In this document: positions 1 to 8,285 of the stretch, one piece after another
Layout: each line of letters opens with the position of its first letter
Position numbering within the stretch: position 1 is the first letter of the stretch
Origin: Phytohabitans kaempferiae
GTDB lineage: Bacteria; Actinomycetota; Actinomycetes; Mycobacteriales; Micromonosporaceae
Direction: 5' to 3'
Assembly (NCBI RefSeq): GCF_042433955.1
Contig: NZ_JBHLUH010000077.1
Span: forward strand, 62,001 to 126,000
DNA: 64,000 bases
Translations under genes and position numbers: made by a program
The notes under the pieces: generated by a model
What the model was told of the DNA's origin: nothing
The model's input: the letters and a program-made list of their open reading frames with translations, nothing else
Databases searched by the model: none

Positions 1-457
1 AGCCGCCGGGGCCCTGCTCGTAGGGAGGGTAGGCAGGAGGCGCCGGCGCGTCGTACGCCGGCTGCTGGACGGGAGCCACCTCGCCACCGGTGTAGACCTC
101 GGCGGTGACCCGGAACATCCCGGTGTCCAGCCCGTCACCGCGCTCGATCTCCACGATGACGTCGCCGTAGACGGTCCACGCCTGCTCGCCGATGAACTCC
201 GCCTGAGACTGGGCGAGCTCCTGGGCGAGCGCGGCCGCGTACGGCGCGAGCCGGCTGTGGTCGTAAGGCGAAAGATCGATCACGTAGCGGTTGGGCACGA
301 GCGTGCGCCCACCGGCCAGGATCGCCTTGTGCGCCTCGGCCTCCCGCTGCATGGCGTTGAGAATCTCGACAGGGTGGACTACCCCTTTGAACACCTTCGC
401 GAAGGCCCCCTCGACCAGGCCTTCCAATCGCTTCTCGAAGCGTTGCAGCACGCTCAC
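1..457 (-). CDS. fhaA: FhaA-type FHA-domain protein, 3' part cut by window edge
   Basis: The visible N-terminal 152 residues match the DUF3662 domain that opens FhaA proteins, forkhead-associated phosphopeptide-binding proteins near actinobacterial Ser/Thr kinase and cell-wall gene clusters. Seen: VLQRFEKRLEGLVEGAF, then a compact alpha/beta segment (RYVIDLSPYDHSRLAPYA, QAWTVYGDVIVEIERG), then a Pro/Tyr-rich linker (QQPAYDAPAPPAYPPYEQ) running off the window. The FHA domain itself would lie outside, so its presence is inferred from the family. I chose the GTG at 457 because GAGGAGG sits just upstream and family members begin at this VLQRFEKRLEG segment; an in-frame ATG at 484 is the alternative. 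Its likely role, recruiting phosphorylated envelope proteins, is family knowledge. Confidence 0.82.
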   Translation of the reverse strand, partial: MSVLQRFEKRLEGLVEGAFAKVFKGVVHPVEILNAMQREAEAHKAILAGGRTLVPNRYVIDLSPYDHSRLAPYAAALAQELAQSQAEFIGEQAWTVYGDVIVEIERGDGLDTGMFRVTAEVYTGGEVAPVQQPAYDAPAPPAYPPYEQGPGG

Positions 458-691
458 CGGCTCCTCCTCGGGTTCCGAGGACATGATGGTATCCGGCCGC
501 CGCACGCGCAGGTTGCGCACCGACGTACCGCCCTACTGCCGGCCTGTCTCAGGTGGCCGGTGTTGCCGTGCTACTCTTCCCACGCGCCACGGGCAGTAAC
601 CTGCTCGCGGGGGTGGCAAACCTGTTCGTTGGGAAAGCCACGCACAGCGTAATATGCTGCCGCATCATATCCGGGGTCAGCCCCTGGATTC

Positions 692-774
692 GGGGAAGTG
701 GCGGAATGGCAGACGCGCACGGTTCAGGTCCGTGTGCCCGAAAGGGCGTGGGGGTTCAACTCCCCCCTTCCCCA
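692..774 (+). tRNA. tRNA-Leu (anticodon CAG)
   Basis: The acceptor stem GGGGAAG pairs with CTTCCCC, the anticodon arm is CACGG-TTCAGGT-CCGTG, giving anticodon CAG, a class II variable arm follows (TGCCCGAAAGGGCG), and the T arm is GGGGG-TTCAACT-CCCCC. The discriminator is A at 774. The CCA end is not encoded, since CCG follows. It is an 83-nt leucine tRNA reading CUG. A hairpin terminator follows at once. Confidence 0.96.
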
Positions 775-784
775 CCGCAGAGCT

Positions 785-810
785 GAGGCCTCGTCCAAGG
801 ACGGGGCCTT
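785..810 (+). terminator. Hairpin terminator of tRNA-Leu
   Basis: The inverted repeat AGGCCTCGTC / GACGGGGCCT has a short CAAG loop and starts 11 nt after the tRNA discriminator base. There is no long T run, which is usual for GC-rich actinobacterial terminators. Confidence 0.7.
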
Positions 811-1285
811 CAGTGTTTAGGTCACTCTCCGATGGCCCGCTGCCAGGCGATCCGGCAAATCTGACGCAAGCTCGCATATCGGAAGGCGCCTTCATACCCG
901 GCGCCGCTAACCGTTGTCTCGGGGCCGGCGCGGAGAGGATTCGCGGGCCGGCCGAGCTACCCGAGGATTCGGGCCGCCGGCGCCACCACCGCACACCGGG
1001 GACGTGGAAGGCCGTTCACGAGTCGTCGCCACCGACCGGACAGCAAACACGCTCCGGACGACCGGTCGCACCTGGACCGGGCGGGATTCATCACGGCCAT
1101 ACATTCAGTCGCGCCGAGCCATCCGTTGTAGTCGTTGCATTGGGCCTCGTGGTACCGAGCAAGGTTGGCACATACGTGTGGCGCACCTCACACGACGACC
1201 CGTCCTTCCATGTGAAGAGCGGCACCATCCGGGCCGGGCAACAGACCGCCTTCCCTCCAGGAATGCGCTTTCCTATGCTGGTCCC
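811..1285. other. Intergenic, 475 bp, no gene seen
   Basis: Open frames cross this stretch on both strands but their translations are Arg/Pro/Gly-rich without recognisable domains. The only signal I see is TATGCT at 1274-1279, seven bases before the ATG of the GH88 gene, which would fit the -10 box of a leaderless transcript. Confidence 0.5.
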
Positions 1286-2644
1286 ATGATGAGGATCGAC
1301 GACGGGCTGGAGCCCGCCGGCCTGTTGCCCAAAATCGAGCGCCTCTGGGACGCCTCGGCCGAGAAGCTCGACTCGATAGAGAAGACGTGCCCGCCCGGCT
1401 CGCCCTCGCCGGTGTTCACCGTGGACGGTCGCTACACCGCCCGCGGCTGGACCGAGTGGACCCAGGGCTTCCAGTACGGCTCGGCGCTGCTCCAGTTCGA
1501 CGCGACGGACGAGCGGCGCTTCCTGGACCTCGGGCGGGAGCTGACCGTCCAGGTGATGGCGAGCCACGTCAGCCACATCGGCGTGCACGACCACGGCTTC
1601 AACAACGTCAGCACGTACGGCAACCTGTGGCGGCTCATGCGGGAGGGCCGGGTCGACGACGGCGACCTCAACTTCTACGAGCTGGCCCTCAAGCTCACGG
1701 GCGCGGTGCAGGCGGCCCGGTGGCGGGAGACCGCCGACGGCACCGGCTACATCTACTCCTTCAACGGGCCGCAATCGCTCTTCGTCGACACGATCCGCTC
1801 GTGCCGGGCACTCTCGGTCTCCCACCAGCTTGGCCACGTGCTGATGGGCGAGCGCGACGAGCGAATCTCACTGCTCGACCGGCTGGCCCAGCACGCCACC
1901 AACACCGCCCGCTGGAACGTCTTCTACGGCGAGGGTCGCGACTCGTACGACATCCGCGGCCGCACCGCCCACGAGTCGATCTTCAACGTCAACGACGGCA
2001 GCTACCGGTGCCCGAGCACGCAGCAGGGCTACTCCCCCTTCAGCACGTGGACGCGCGGACTCTCCTGGGCGATGCTCGGCTTCCCCGAGCAGCTGGAGTG
2101 GCTCGACACGGTCAAGGACGTGCCCGCGGGCCTCGTCGACACCATGCTCAAGGCGGCCACCGCCACCTGTGACTTCTACATCGAGCACACGCCGGTGGAC
2201 GGCATCCCGTACTGGGACACCGGCGCGCCCGGCCTCGCGCACCTGGGCGACTACCTCGACCGGCCAGCCGACCCGTACAACGCGCACGAGCCGGTGGACT
2301 CCTCGGCCGCCGCGATCGGCGCGCAGGGGCTGCTGCGACTCGGCCGCTACCTCACCGCGCGGGGCGAGACCGAGGCCGGGCGGCGCTACTGGCAGGCGGG
2401 GCTGACGGTGTGCGACACGCTCTTCGCCGAGCCGTACCTCAGCACCGACGCGCGCCACCAGGGCCTGCTCCTCCACTCCGTCTACCACCGCCCGAACGGC
2501 TGGGACCACGTGCCGGAGGGCCAGAAGGTGCCCAACGGCGAGTCGAGCATGTGGGGCGACTACCACGCCCGCGAGCTCGCGCTCTACGTGCAGCGCGTGG
2601 CGCGCGACGAGCCGTACTACACGTTCTTCGGGAGCGCGGAGTGA
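1286..2644 (+). CDS. Glycoside hydrolase family 88, unsaturated glucuronyl hydrolase
   Basis: A 452-residue cytoplasmic protein of GH88, enzymes that hydrate and split the unsaturated uronic acid from oligosaccharides left by polysaccharide lyases. Seen: the substrate-entry motif WTEWTQGFQYG, the HDHGF motif with a probable catalytic Asp102, a second conserved Asp in SLFVDTIRS (Asp168), and the family C-terminal block NGESSMWGDYHARELAL. No signal peptide is present. The start is the ATG at 1286 or the adjacent ATG at 1289; no Shine-Dalgarno is visible, but TATGCT lies 6 nt upstream, so a leaderless message is likely. The stop codon overlaps the start of the next gene (GTGA), so the two are probably translationally coupled. 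The exact substrate (pectic or glycosaminoglycan-like) cannot be told. Confidence 0.9.
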   Translation: MMRIDDGLEPAGLLPKIERLWDASAEKLDSIEKTCPPGSPSPVFTVDGRYTARGWTEWTQGFQYGSALLQFDATDERRFLDLGRELTVQVMASHVSHIGVHDHGFNNVSTYGNLWRLMREGRVDDGDLNFYELALKLTGAVQAARWRETADGTGYIYSFNGPQSLFVDTIRSCRALSVSHQLGHVLMGERDERISLLDRLAQHATNTARWNVFYGEGRDSYDIRGRTAHESIFNVNDGSYRCPSTQQGYSPFSTWTRGLSWAMLGFPEQLEWLDTVKDVPAGLVDTMLKAATATCDFYIEHTPVDGIPYWDTGAPGLAHLGDYLDRPADPYNAHEPVDSSAAAIGAQGLLRLGRYLTARGETEAGRRYWQAGLTVCDTLFAEPYLSTDARHQGLLLHSVYHRPNGWDHVPEGQKVPNGESSMWGDYHARELALYVQRVARDEPYYTFFGSAE

Positions 2645-3414
2645 GCCCGACCGCCGTCGTCACCGGCGGTTCGCGGGGCATCGGACGCGGCGTCGTGCTC
2701 GCGCTCGCTTCTTCCGGGTACGACGTGGTGGTCAACTACGCCCGCAACGCCGAAGCCGCCAAGGAGGTGGCCGAGCGGGTCGAGGAGGCCGGGCAGCGGG
2801 CCCACCTCGTGCAGGCGGACATCGGGGCGGCCGCCGACCGGCAGCGGCTGGTCGAGGAGGCGGTCGGCGCGTTCGGCCGGATCGACCTGCTGGTCAACAA
2901 CGCGGGCGTGGCGCCGGACGTGCGCGCCGACATCCTGGAGGCGACCGAGGAGTCGTTCGACCGGCTGGTCGGGATCAACCTCAAGGGGCCGTACTTCCTG
3001 ACCCAGCTCGTGGCCCGCCACATGATCGAGCAGGTCGAGGCGGGCACGCTGAGCCACCCCAAGATCGTCATCATCTCCTCGGTCAGCGCGTACGCGGCCA
3101 GCATCAACCGGGGCGACTACTGCGTCACCAAGGCGGGCCTCGCGATGGCCGCCCAGTTGTACGCCACGCGGCTGGCCCAGCACGGCATCAACGTGTACGA
3201 GATCCGGCCGGGCGTGATCGAGACCGACATGACCGGCGCCGTGCGGGAGAGGTACGACGACCTGATCTTCAACCAGGGGCTCACGCCGATCCGCCGCTGG
3301 GGCCGCCCCGAAGACGTCGGCAAGGCGGTGGTGGCGGTGGCGACCGACCTGCTCCCGTTCAGCACCGGGCAGGTCATCGACGTGGACGGCGGCTTCCACC
3401 TCCGTACCCTCTGA
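2641..3414 (+). CDS. Short-chain dehydrogenase/reductase, coupled to GH88
   Basis: A 257-residue classical SDR. Seen: the cofactor motif TGGSRGIG (residues 8-15), the NNAG motif (86-89), and the catalytic set Ser147, Tyr160 and Lys164 (YCVTK). The end ...STGQVIDVDGGFHLRTL is typical of 3-oxoacyl-ACP reductase-like SDRs. The GTG start overlaps the GH88 stop by four bases. From context I infer reduction of a keto-sugar intermediate derived from the unsaturated uronic acid released by GH88, as KduD does in pectin catabolism, but the sequence alone does not fix the substrate. A strong hairpin follows 10 nt downstream. Confidence 0.88.
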   Translation: MSPTAVVTGGSRGIGRGVVLALASSGYDVVVNYARNAEAAKEVAERVEEAGQRAHLVQADIGAAADRQRLVEEAVGAFGRIDLLVNNAGVAPDVRADILEATEESFDRLVGINLKGPYFLTQLVARHMIEQVEAGTLSHPKIVIISSVSAYAASINRGDYCVTKAGLAMAAQLYATRLAQHGINVYEIRPGVIETDMTGAVRERYDDLIFNQGLTPIRRWGRPEDVGKAVVAVATDLLPFSTGQVIDVDGGFHLRTL

Positions 3415-3424
3415 AAACACAACA

Positions 3425-3455
3425 GGGCTCCCGCGCCGACTCGGCGCGGGAGCCC
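3425..3455. terminator. Bidirectional terminator between SDR and subtilase genes
   Basis: GGGCTCCCGCGCC pairs perfectly with GGCGCGGGAGCCC around a short loop, in the gap between two convergent genes. Confidence 0.85.
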
Positions 3456-3487
3456 CGCCGACCTCCCCAGGTCGGTCCGAGAGCTGG

Positions 3488-5377
3488 CTAGAGCGTCAGC
3501 GTCCAGGTGTTGATGTAACCGGTGTCCGCCGAGTAGGCGTCCTGCACGCGCAGGCCCCACGTGCCGCTGCCGGCCTCGCTGGACAGGTTGACGGTGTAGG
3601 TCGTGTTCACGTTGTCGGCGCTGTCACCGATGCTGCTGTTCTTCAGCCGGTACGTGCTGCCGTCCGGGGCCACCAGATCGATGACCAGGTCGCCGCGGTA
3701 CGTGTGCACGATGTTGACCGCCACCGTCGAGCTGGACGAGGCGTTGCGGCCGCACGCGATCGTGATCGAGCTGGTCGCGGTACCCCGGTCCGGGATGGCC
3801 ACGTCGGTGCCGTTGGTGCCCGTGCAGGTGCCGGAGTTGCCGCCGGTCACGGTCAGGCTGTACGCGGCCGTCCGCTGGCCCGAGGCGCCGGTGCCGGTGA
3901 TCGTGATCGGGTACGTCCCGTTGACGACCGAGGTCGTCGTGGAGATCGTCACCGTGGACGAGCCGCCCGACGTGACCGACGCGGGGCTGAAGCTCGCGCT
4001 CGCGCCGGCGGGCAGGCCGCTCGCCGACAGGCTCACCGACTGCGCCGAGCCGGCCGTGGTCGCCGTACCGACGGTCGCGGTGACCGAGTTGCCGGCCACG
4101 ACCGAGCCCGACGTCGGCGACACCGACACCGAGAAGTCGTTGGCCGGCGGTGGGCCGTCGTTGACCACGAAGAGCAGGCGGTTGGGGGTACCGGTGCCCG
4201 GGTTGGTGACGACGTTGGGCGTGGAGTTGTTGACCAGGTAGTCGCGTACCTGGACGGGCGTCCACGTCGGGTTGGCGGCCAACACCAGTGCGGCCGCGCC
4301 GGCGACGTGCGGCGACGCCATCGAGGTGCCGCTGATCGAGTTGGTCGCGGTGTTGCTCGTGTGCCAGGCCGACGTGATGCTCACGCCCGGCGCGAGGATG
4401 TCGACGCAGGTGCCGAAGTTGGAGAAGCTGGCCGCCGCGTCGTTGCTCTGGGTCGCGCCCACCGTGATCGCCTCGGCGACCCGGGCCGGCGAGTAGTTGC
4501 ACGCGTTCTGCCGGACGCCAAGCAGGTTGCCGTTGCCGGCCGCGACCGCGTACGTCACGCCCGAGTTGATCGAGTTGCGGACCGCCGTGTCGATCGAGGT
4601 GTTGGCGGCGCCACCGAGGCTCATGTTCGCCACGGCCGGCTTCACCGCGTTGGCGGTGACCCAGTCGACGCCACCAACGACACCGGCGAGCGTGCCGTTG
4701 CCCGAGCAGTCGAGCACGCGTACGCCGATGAGCTGTACGCCCTTGGCCACGCCGTACGCCGAGCCGCCGACCGTGCCGGCCACGTGCGTACCGTGGCCGT
4801 TGCAGTCATCCGCGGGGCCGCCGTCGACGGCGTCGAAGCCGCTCGTGGCCCGCGTGCCGAAGTCGTTGTGGCTGAACCGGATGCCGGTGTCGATGATGTA
4901 CGCCCGCACGGTGGGCGCGGTCGACGGGTACGTGTACGAGTTGCTGAGCGGCAGGTTGCGCTGGTCGATGCGGTCCAGGCCCCAGCTCGGGGGGTTGGTC
5001 TGAGTGTCCTGGATGCGCACCGTGTGGTTCTGCTCGACGTACGACACCGCCGGGTCGGCCGCGATCCGGGCCGCCCGCGCCGCGGTGGCCTTCACCTCGA
5101 AGCCCCGCAGTGCGGCCCGGTACGTTCGCGCGACCGCCCCATCGTGCTTGGCCGCGAGGTCGCGCGCCGCCTTGTCGACACCCGTTCGGGTGACGGCGCT
5201 GTCCTTGAATACCACGATGTAGCTGTCGACGACCGCGGTGTCGCCGCCGGCGTTGCGGACCGTGCCGGTGGGCTCCTTCGCGAGCGCCGGCGGTGCCGCC
5301 AAAGCAACGGCCACCGTCACACCGACGGTGGCCAGGCCGAACGTCGCCAGACGGCGACGCGTGCGCGGGAGTGTCAT
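3488..5377 (-). CDS. Secreted subtilisin-like serine protease (S8) with I9 propeptide and P domain
   Basis: A 629-residue exported protease. In order: signal peptide (about 1-33, Arg-rich start then VGVTVAVALAAPPALA), inhibitor-I9 propeptide (about 52-122, with SYIVVFKDS and YVEQNHTVRI), peptidase S8 domain (about 130-405) with Asp163 in IIDTGIR, His195 in GHGTHVAG and Ser352 in SGTSMASPHVAG, an Ig-like Ser/Thr-rich domain (about 413-515), and a C-terminal P/proprotein-convertase domain (about 523-629). This is proteinase-K-like architecture. The ATG at 5377 has GGGAGG upstream. Likely a self-processing extracellular scavenger protease, with the P domain helping folding or substrate attachment; this is family inference. 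It converges on the SDR gene. Confidence 0.95.
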   Translation of the reverse strand: MTLPRTRRRLATFGLATVGVTVAVALAAPPALAKEPTGTVRNAGGDTAVVDSYIVVFKDSAVTRTGVDKAARDLAAKHDGAVARTYRAALRGFEVKATAARAARIAADPAVSYVEQNHTVRIQDTQTNPPSWGLDRIDQRNLPLSNSYTYPSTAPTVRAYIIDTGIRFSHNDFGTRATSGFDAVDGGPADDCNGHGTHVAGTVGGSAYGVAKGVQLIGVRVLDCSGNGTLAGVVGGVDWVTANAVKPAVANMSLGGAANTSIDTAVRNSINSGVTYAVAAGNGNLLGVRQNACNYSPARVAEAITVGATQSNDAAASFSNFGTCVDILAPGVSITSAWHTSNTATNSISGTSMASPHVAGAAALVLAANPTWTPVQVRDYLVNNSTPNVVTNPGTGTPNRLLFVVNDGPPPANDFSVSVSPTSGSVVAGNSVTATVGTATTAGSAQSVSLSASGLPAGASASFSPASVTSGGSSTVTISTTTSVVNGTYPITITGTGASGQRTAAYSLTVTGGNSGTCTGTNGTDVAIPDRGTATSSITIACGRNASSSSTVAVNIVHTYRGDLVIDLVAPDGSTYRLKNSSIGDSADNVNTTYTVNLSSEAGSGTWGLRVQDAYSADTGYINTWTLTL

Positions 5378-5568
5378 CTCCCGTCCTCCCCTCTGACCGG
5401 CTTCACGGCCGTCCAGACGCTTGTGGCGCCGGATCGGACAGAGATGTTTGCCGATCGGAGGAGAGATTATGTGGAGTTGTCAGCCAGCGACAGATGTTGA
5501 ACCTTCTATACCACCGGCGATAGGTAACCTGCGTACTCCCCCTCTCCGGAGTCGTGGGGCGGCCCGGC

Positions 5569-6030
5569 CTATCGAGGGCGGCCGCCGCCCTGCTGGAGGT
5601 AGAGGAGTTCGAGGATCGAGCGGGCCGCCTCGAACCAGCGGTCCAGCCATCCGGGCGGAGGCACGCTGCCCTTCGGGGGCAGCTCGAGGAGCAGGCCGCG
5701 CAGGAGCGGATGGTCGGCGAGCGAACCACCGGGGCTGTCCAGCCAGCCGGCCGGCGGGAAGACCGGCTCGGTCAGCCCGGACAGGTCGAGGCCACCGGAG
5801 CTGGCGCGGCCGGGCGCCGGCAGGTCTGACTCGGGCTCGAACTCACCGGCGTGCCCCATCCGCTCGCCCTGGTGCCCGTCGCGCCCGGGGAGGCCATCCC
5901 GCCCGACCAGGGCGTCACGGCCGTCGGTGCGGTAGCCGGCCGCAGGCGGCACGTACCCCACCGGCTCCGGGGGGAACCGCTCCTGAGTGCCCACCGGGCC
6001 ATTCGCGCGCTCGTCAGGTGCAATCGTCAT
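5569..6030 (-). CDS. Hypothetical protein, Pro/Gly-rich, 153 aa
   Basis: I do not recognise a domain. The protein has a charged, Gly/Asp-rich first half and a leucine-rich C-terminal helix-like stretch (DRWFEAARSILELLYLQQ) after two PPPGWLD/PPAGWLD motifs. ATG start at 6030 with AGAGGG close upstream. No signal peptide or membrane segment. It is kept as a gene because codon third positions are GC-rich and the hydrophobic C-terminal pattern is not typical of shadow frames. Confidence 0.6.
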   Translation of the reverse strand: MTIAPDERANGPVGTQERFPPEPVGYVPPAAGYRTDGRDALVGRDGLPGRDGHQGERMGHAGEFEPESDLPAPGRASSGGLDLSGLTEPVFPPAGWLDSPGGSLADHPLLRGLLLELPPKGSVPPPGWLDRWFEAARSILELLYLQQGGGRPR

Positions 6031-6204
6031 GCCCTCTACAACGAGGTTTGTTGACTCGCGACTCTGGCTACTGCGCGCAAGCTACCGTATACTCACTCGC
6101 TGTACCTATTAAGACGCGCGGCAATGCCGCGAGTGCACACAGCCGCGCCGCCATTACGGATGGCGACACGGCTGCGCACCAGACTGCGTTGCCCGTTACG
6201 TCAC

Positions 6205-6237
6205 TGGACTAGAAAGCCACGCCTACCCGCTAGTCCA
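6205..6237. repeat. 8-bp inverted repeat downstream of the DUF397 gene
   Basis: TGGACTAG and CTAGTCCA are separated by 17 bp, just past the 3' end of the leftward DUF397 gene. It could be a weak terminator stem or a protein-binding site; no T run follows. Confidence 0.35.
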
Positions 6238-6258
6238 AGCCAAGTAAACGGATTGCTG

Positions 6259-6486
6259 TCAGCCGAGGTCGAACTCGCCGTCCTTGGCGCCACCGACGAA
6301 CGCGTCCCACTCGTCGGCCGTGAAGATCAGCACCGGACCGGTCGGGTTCTTCGAGTCACGCACGGCGATCGCCTCGTCAACGAAAGCCACTTCCACGCAG
6401 TTGTCGCAGTTGGGGCCACTCCGCGAGCTCTTCTGCCAGACGGCACGGCTCAGGTCCAACCGGAACCCCTTTGTCTCCACTTCCAC
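6259..6486 (-). CDS. DUF397 domain protein
   Basis: A 75-residue DUF397 protein, recognised by WQKSSRSGPNCDNCVEVAF, VRDSKNPTGPVLIFTADEWDAFV and the GEFDL tail. These small proteins lie beside XRE/DUF5753 regulators across actinomycetes and are thought to act as their partner or antagonist in development and secondary metabolism. The GTG start at 6486 has AGGAG five bases upstream and lies inside the 3' end of the regulator gene (37-bp overlap), so the pair is one operon. Confidence 0.92.
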   Translation of the reverse strand: MEVETKGFRLDLSRAVWQKSSRSGPNCDNCVEVAFVDEAIAVRDSKNPTGPVLIFTADEWDAFVGGAKDGEFDLG

Positions 6487-7331
6487 AATGGCTCCTCTGT
6501 CAGCTTTGCGATGAGGGCCACGGACTCCTCCGGTCGGAGGGCCGCGGCGCGGATGTGATCAAAGATGAACACATACTTCCGCAATTCCTCACTCTTCTCC
6601 AAGAAGAGCCCGCCCGTGGCGTTTTCGGCATACACGACCGCAGGGTCGCTCGGCTCAGGGAAGTCGAGGATCGCGAACGTCCCGTCCATACCGGCGTGAC
6701 CACCGGCCTCGAAGGGCAGGATTTGCAGTGTGACATTTGGTAACTCCGCGGCCTCGACGAGTCGCTCGAGCTGAGCCCGCATGACGGCGTCGCCGCCCAC
6801 GGGACGGCTCACGACGGCCTCGTCGAGGACCACCCACAGGTCGATTGGATCGTCCTGAGTCAGTAACGACTGACGGTTGAGCCGGACACGTACACGGCGT
6901 TCGACCTCGTCAGTCGTGATATCCGGCCGAGCGGCGCGGATCATGGCCTTGGCGTACTCCTCGGATTGCAGCAGTCCGGGGACCACCTGCTGCTCGTACG
7001 CCCGGACGGAGTTGGCCGCCTGCTCCAGACCGACATAGGCGCCGGTGAGCACCGTGCTGTACGGATGCCACCAACCCTTCTGGCGGGCCTCGCGGGCAAT
7101 CTGGACGAGTTCTTCGCACTCGTCTCCACGCACGCCGTAGATGTCGAGCATGTCTCGCACATCACGCGGAGTAGCGGTGGTGTGGCCGGTTTCAATTCGA
7201 GAAATTTTCGATGCCGAACATTCCAGCCGCTCGGCAACACCTTCGATCGTCACTCCCGCGGCTTCACGCCGACGACGCAGCTCGGCCCCCAGCCGGCGAC
7301 GGCGAATGGTCGGACTCCGACGCTCCACCAC
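6450..7331 (-). CDS. XRE-family regulator with DUF5753 domain
   Basis: A 293-residue transcription factor. The N-terminal helix-turn-helix (about 10-70) shows RRRREAAGVTIEGVAERLEC and SKISRIETGH. A C-terminal DUF5753 domain (about 95-280) carries VPGLLQSEEYAKAMIRAA and LPFEAGGHAGMDGTFAILDFP. Known members pair with DUF397 proteins. The GTG at 7331 has GGAGGTGA just upstream. CGCAAGTTGCG lies immediately upstream of the ribosome-binding site and its core recurs 250 bp away, so autoregulation is likely (inference). Confidence 0.92.
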   Translation of the reverse strand: MVERRSPTIRRRRLGAELRRRREAAGVTIEGVAERLECSASKISRIETGHTTATPRDVRDMLDIYGVRGDECEELVQIAREARQKGWWHPYSTVLTGAYVGLEQAANSVRAYEQQVVPGLLQSEEYAKAMIRAARPDITTDEVERRVRVRLNRQSLLTQDDPIDLWVVLDEAVVSRPVGGDAVMRAQLERLVEAAELPNVTLQILPFEAGGHAGMDGTFAILDFPEPSDPAVVYAENATGGLFLEKSEELRKYVFIFDHIRAAALRPEESVALIAKLTEEPLWKWRQRGSGWT

Positions 7332-7341
7332 GGGTCACCTC

Positions 7342-7352
7342 CGCAAGTTGCG
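7342..7352. promoter_or_regulatory. Candidate operator CGCAAGTTGCG upstream of the XRE gene
   Basis: A perfect 11-bp palindrome with a single central base, 11-21 bp upstream of the XRE start. Its core GCAAGTTGC recurs on the other strand at 7603-7611, within the palindrome AAGTTGCAACTT (7598-7609). The shared core makes a common binding protein plausible, most simply the XRE protein itself. Confidence 0.4.
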
Positions 7353-7820
7353 TCCTGAAAGTCCAAAGCGAGTCTGTCGCGAATCGGCGTCACGGGTATC
7401 CGTCACGGCGGACGCATGCTATGACGGAGCTGCGACATCGCGGGTGAACCGGTCCGCGGTTGCTAGGGGCGTAGGGCTCGCTCGCGCTGACACGCAAAGG
7501 CACCGGCACGTCCGGCCGGTACCGCGTTCAGTTTGCGCGTTTCCGGGCGGGACATCAAGCTGCGATCCGCCCCCATCGACCAAACCAGATCCGCCCGAAG
7601 TTGCAACTTGCATTGATCACGTTATTGATGCACCCTGTCCGTATGGCTCGGGTCACTTACAGTCTCCGGCCAGTCGGACAGGTCGCGGCCGCCGCCGCAT
7701 CCTGAGGCAGTCCGACACTGGCGGAGACACCACCCCAGCGAGTGACCCCCGAGGTGAGCCGCGAAGCACGCGGTCCGGCAAGCTTTGGCTGAAGTTGGCA
7801 GTTTTGGGACAGGAGTCGAT
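7353..7820. other. Intergenic between XRE gene and small conserved protein
   Basis: No gene seen in this divergent stretch. It holds the second GCAAGTTGC-type site (7598-7611) and, next to it, the 5-bp inverted repeat TGCAT / ATGCA (7609-7632). Confidence 0.4.
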
Positions 7821-8108
7821 GTGTTACCCCGGTCCGGTGACGTCCTCCGCGTGACCCGTGAGGCGAGCGTCCAGTTCGCCGACCCGATGCTCTTTCGGGT
7901 GATCCGGGTCCACGATTGGCCGACCTATGACGGCTGGGTCTGGCTCGATGGCTACGAGCTCAACGGTGGCGGCGAGGCCGTCGAGCGCAGGTCGATATTC
8001 GTGAAGATCAGTGGGCTGCGCACGGTGGGGTCCGCACCGGACATCCGGCAGCGCAACGCACGGCATCCGGCCGCCCGGCCCACCGGCGTGCACACGCGTT
8101 CCCGCTGA
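7821..8108 (+). CDS. Small conserved hypothetical protein, 95 aa
   Basis: The sequence looks like a compact single domain: MLFRVIRVHDWPTYDGWVWL then YELNGGGEAVERRSIFV, a beta-rich, Trp-containing pattern, followed by a basic tail. I know no named function. I chose GTG at 7821 because AGGAG lies five bases upstream; an in-frame ATG at 7785 has no ribosome-binding site. A strong terminator follows 14 nt after the stop, so it is probably monocistronic. Confidence 0.7.
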   Translation: MLPRSGDVLRVTREASVQFADPMLFRVIRVHDWPTYDGWVWLDGYELNGGGEAVERRSIFVKISGLRTVGSAPDIRQRNARHPAARPTGVHTRSR

Positions 8109-8121
8109 GGTCGTCCACCTC

Positions 8122-8156
8122 AGGATCGCGCGGGCGCGGAGCCCGCGCGATCCTTT
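8122..8156 (+). terminator. Strong Rho-independent terminator
   Basis: A perfect 14-bp stem AGGATCGCGCGGGC / GCCCGCGCGATCCT with a 5-nt loop, followed by TTT. Confidence 0.9.
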
Positions 8157-8285
8157 GCTGCCGCCTCCACGAGGGGAAAGATCACCTATCCGGCCGTTCG
8201 CCGGCCGGTGGTCCGCCGGCTCGCCTAGACTCGTAGGTACCCGCCGCCCCCACTCGTGATCCGGACCCCGAGCCTGGGGGACGGC

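Noticed and set aside
3704..5500. A 598-codon open frame on the plus strand over the subtilase gene
   Set aside because: It is Arg/Gly/Asp-rich with no domain and mirrors the real protease gene.
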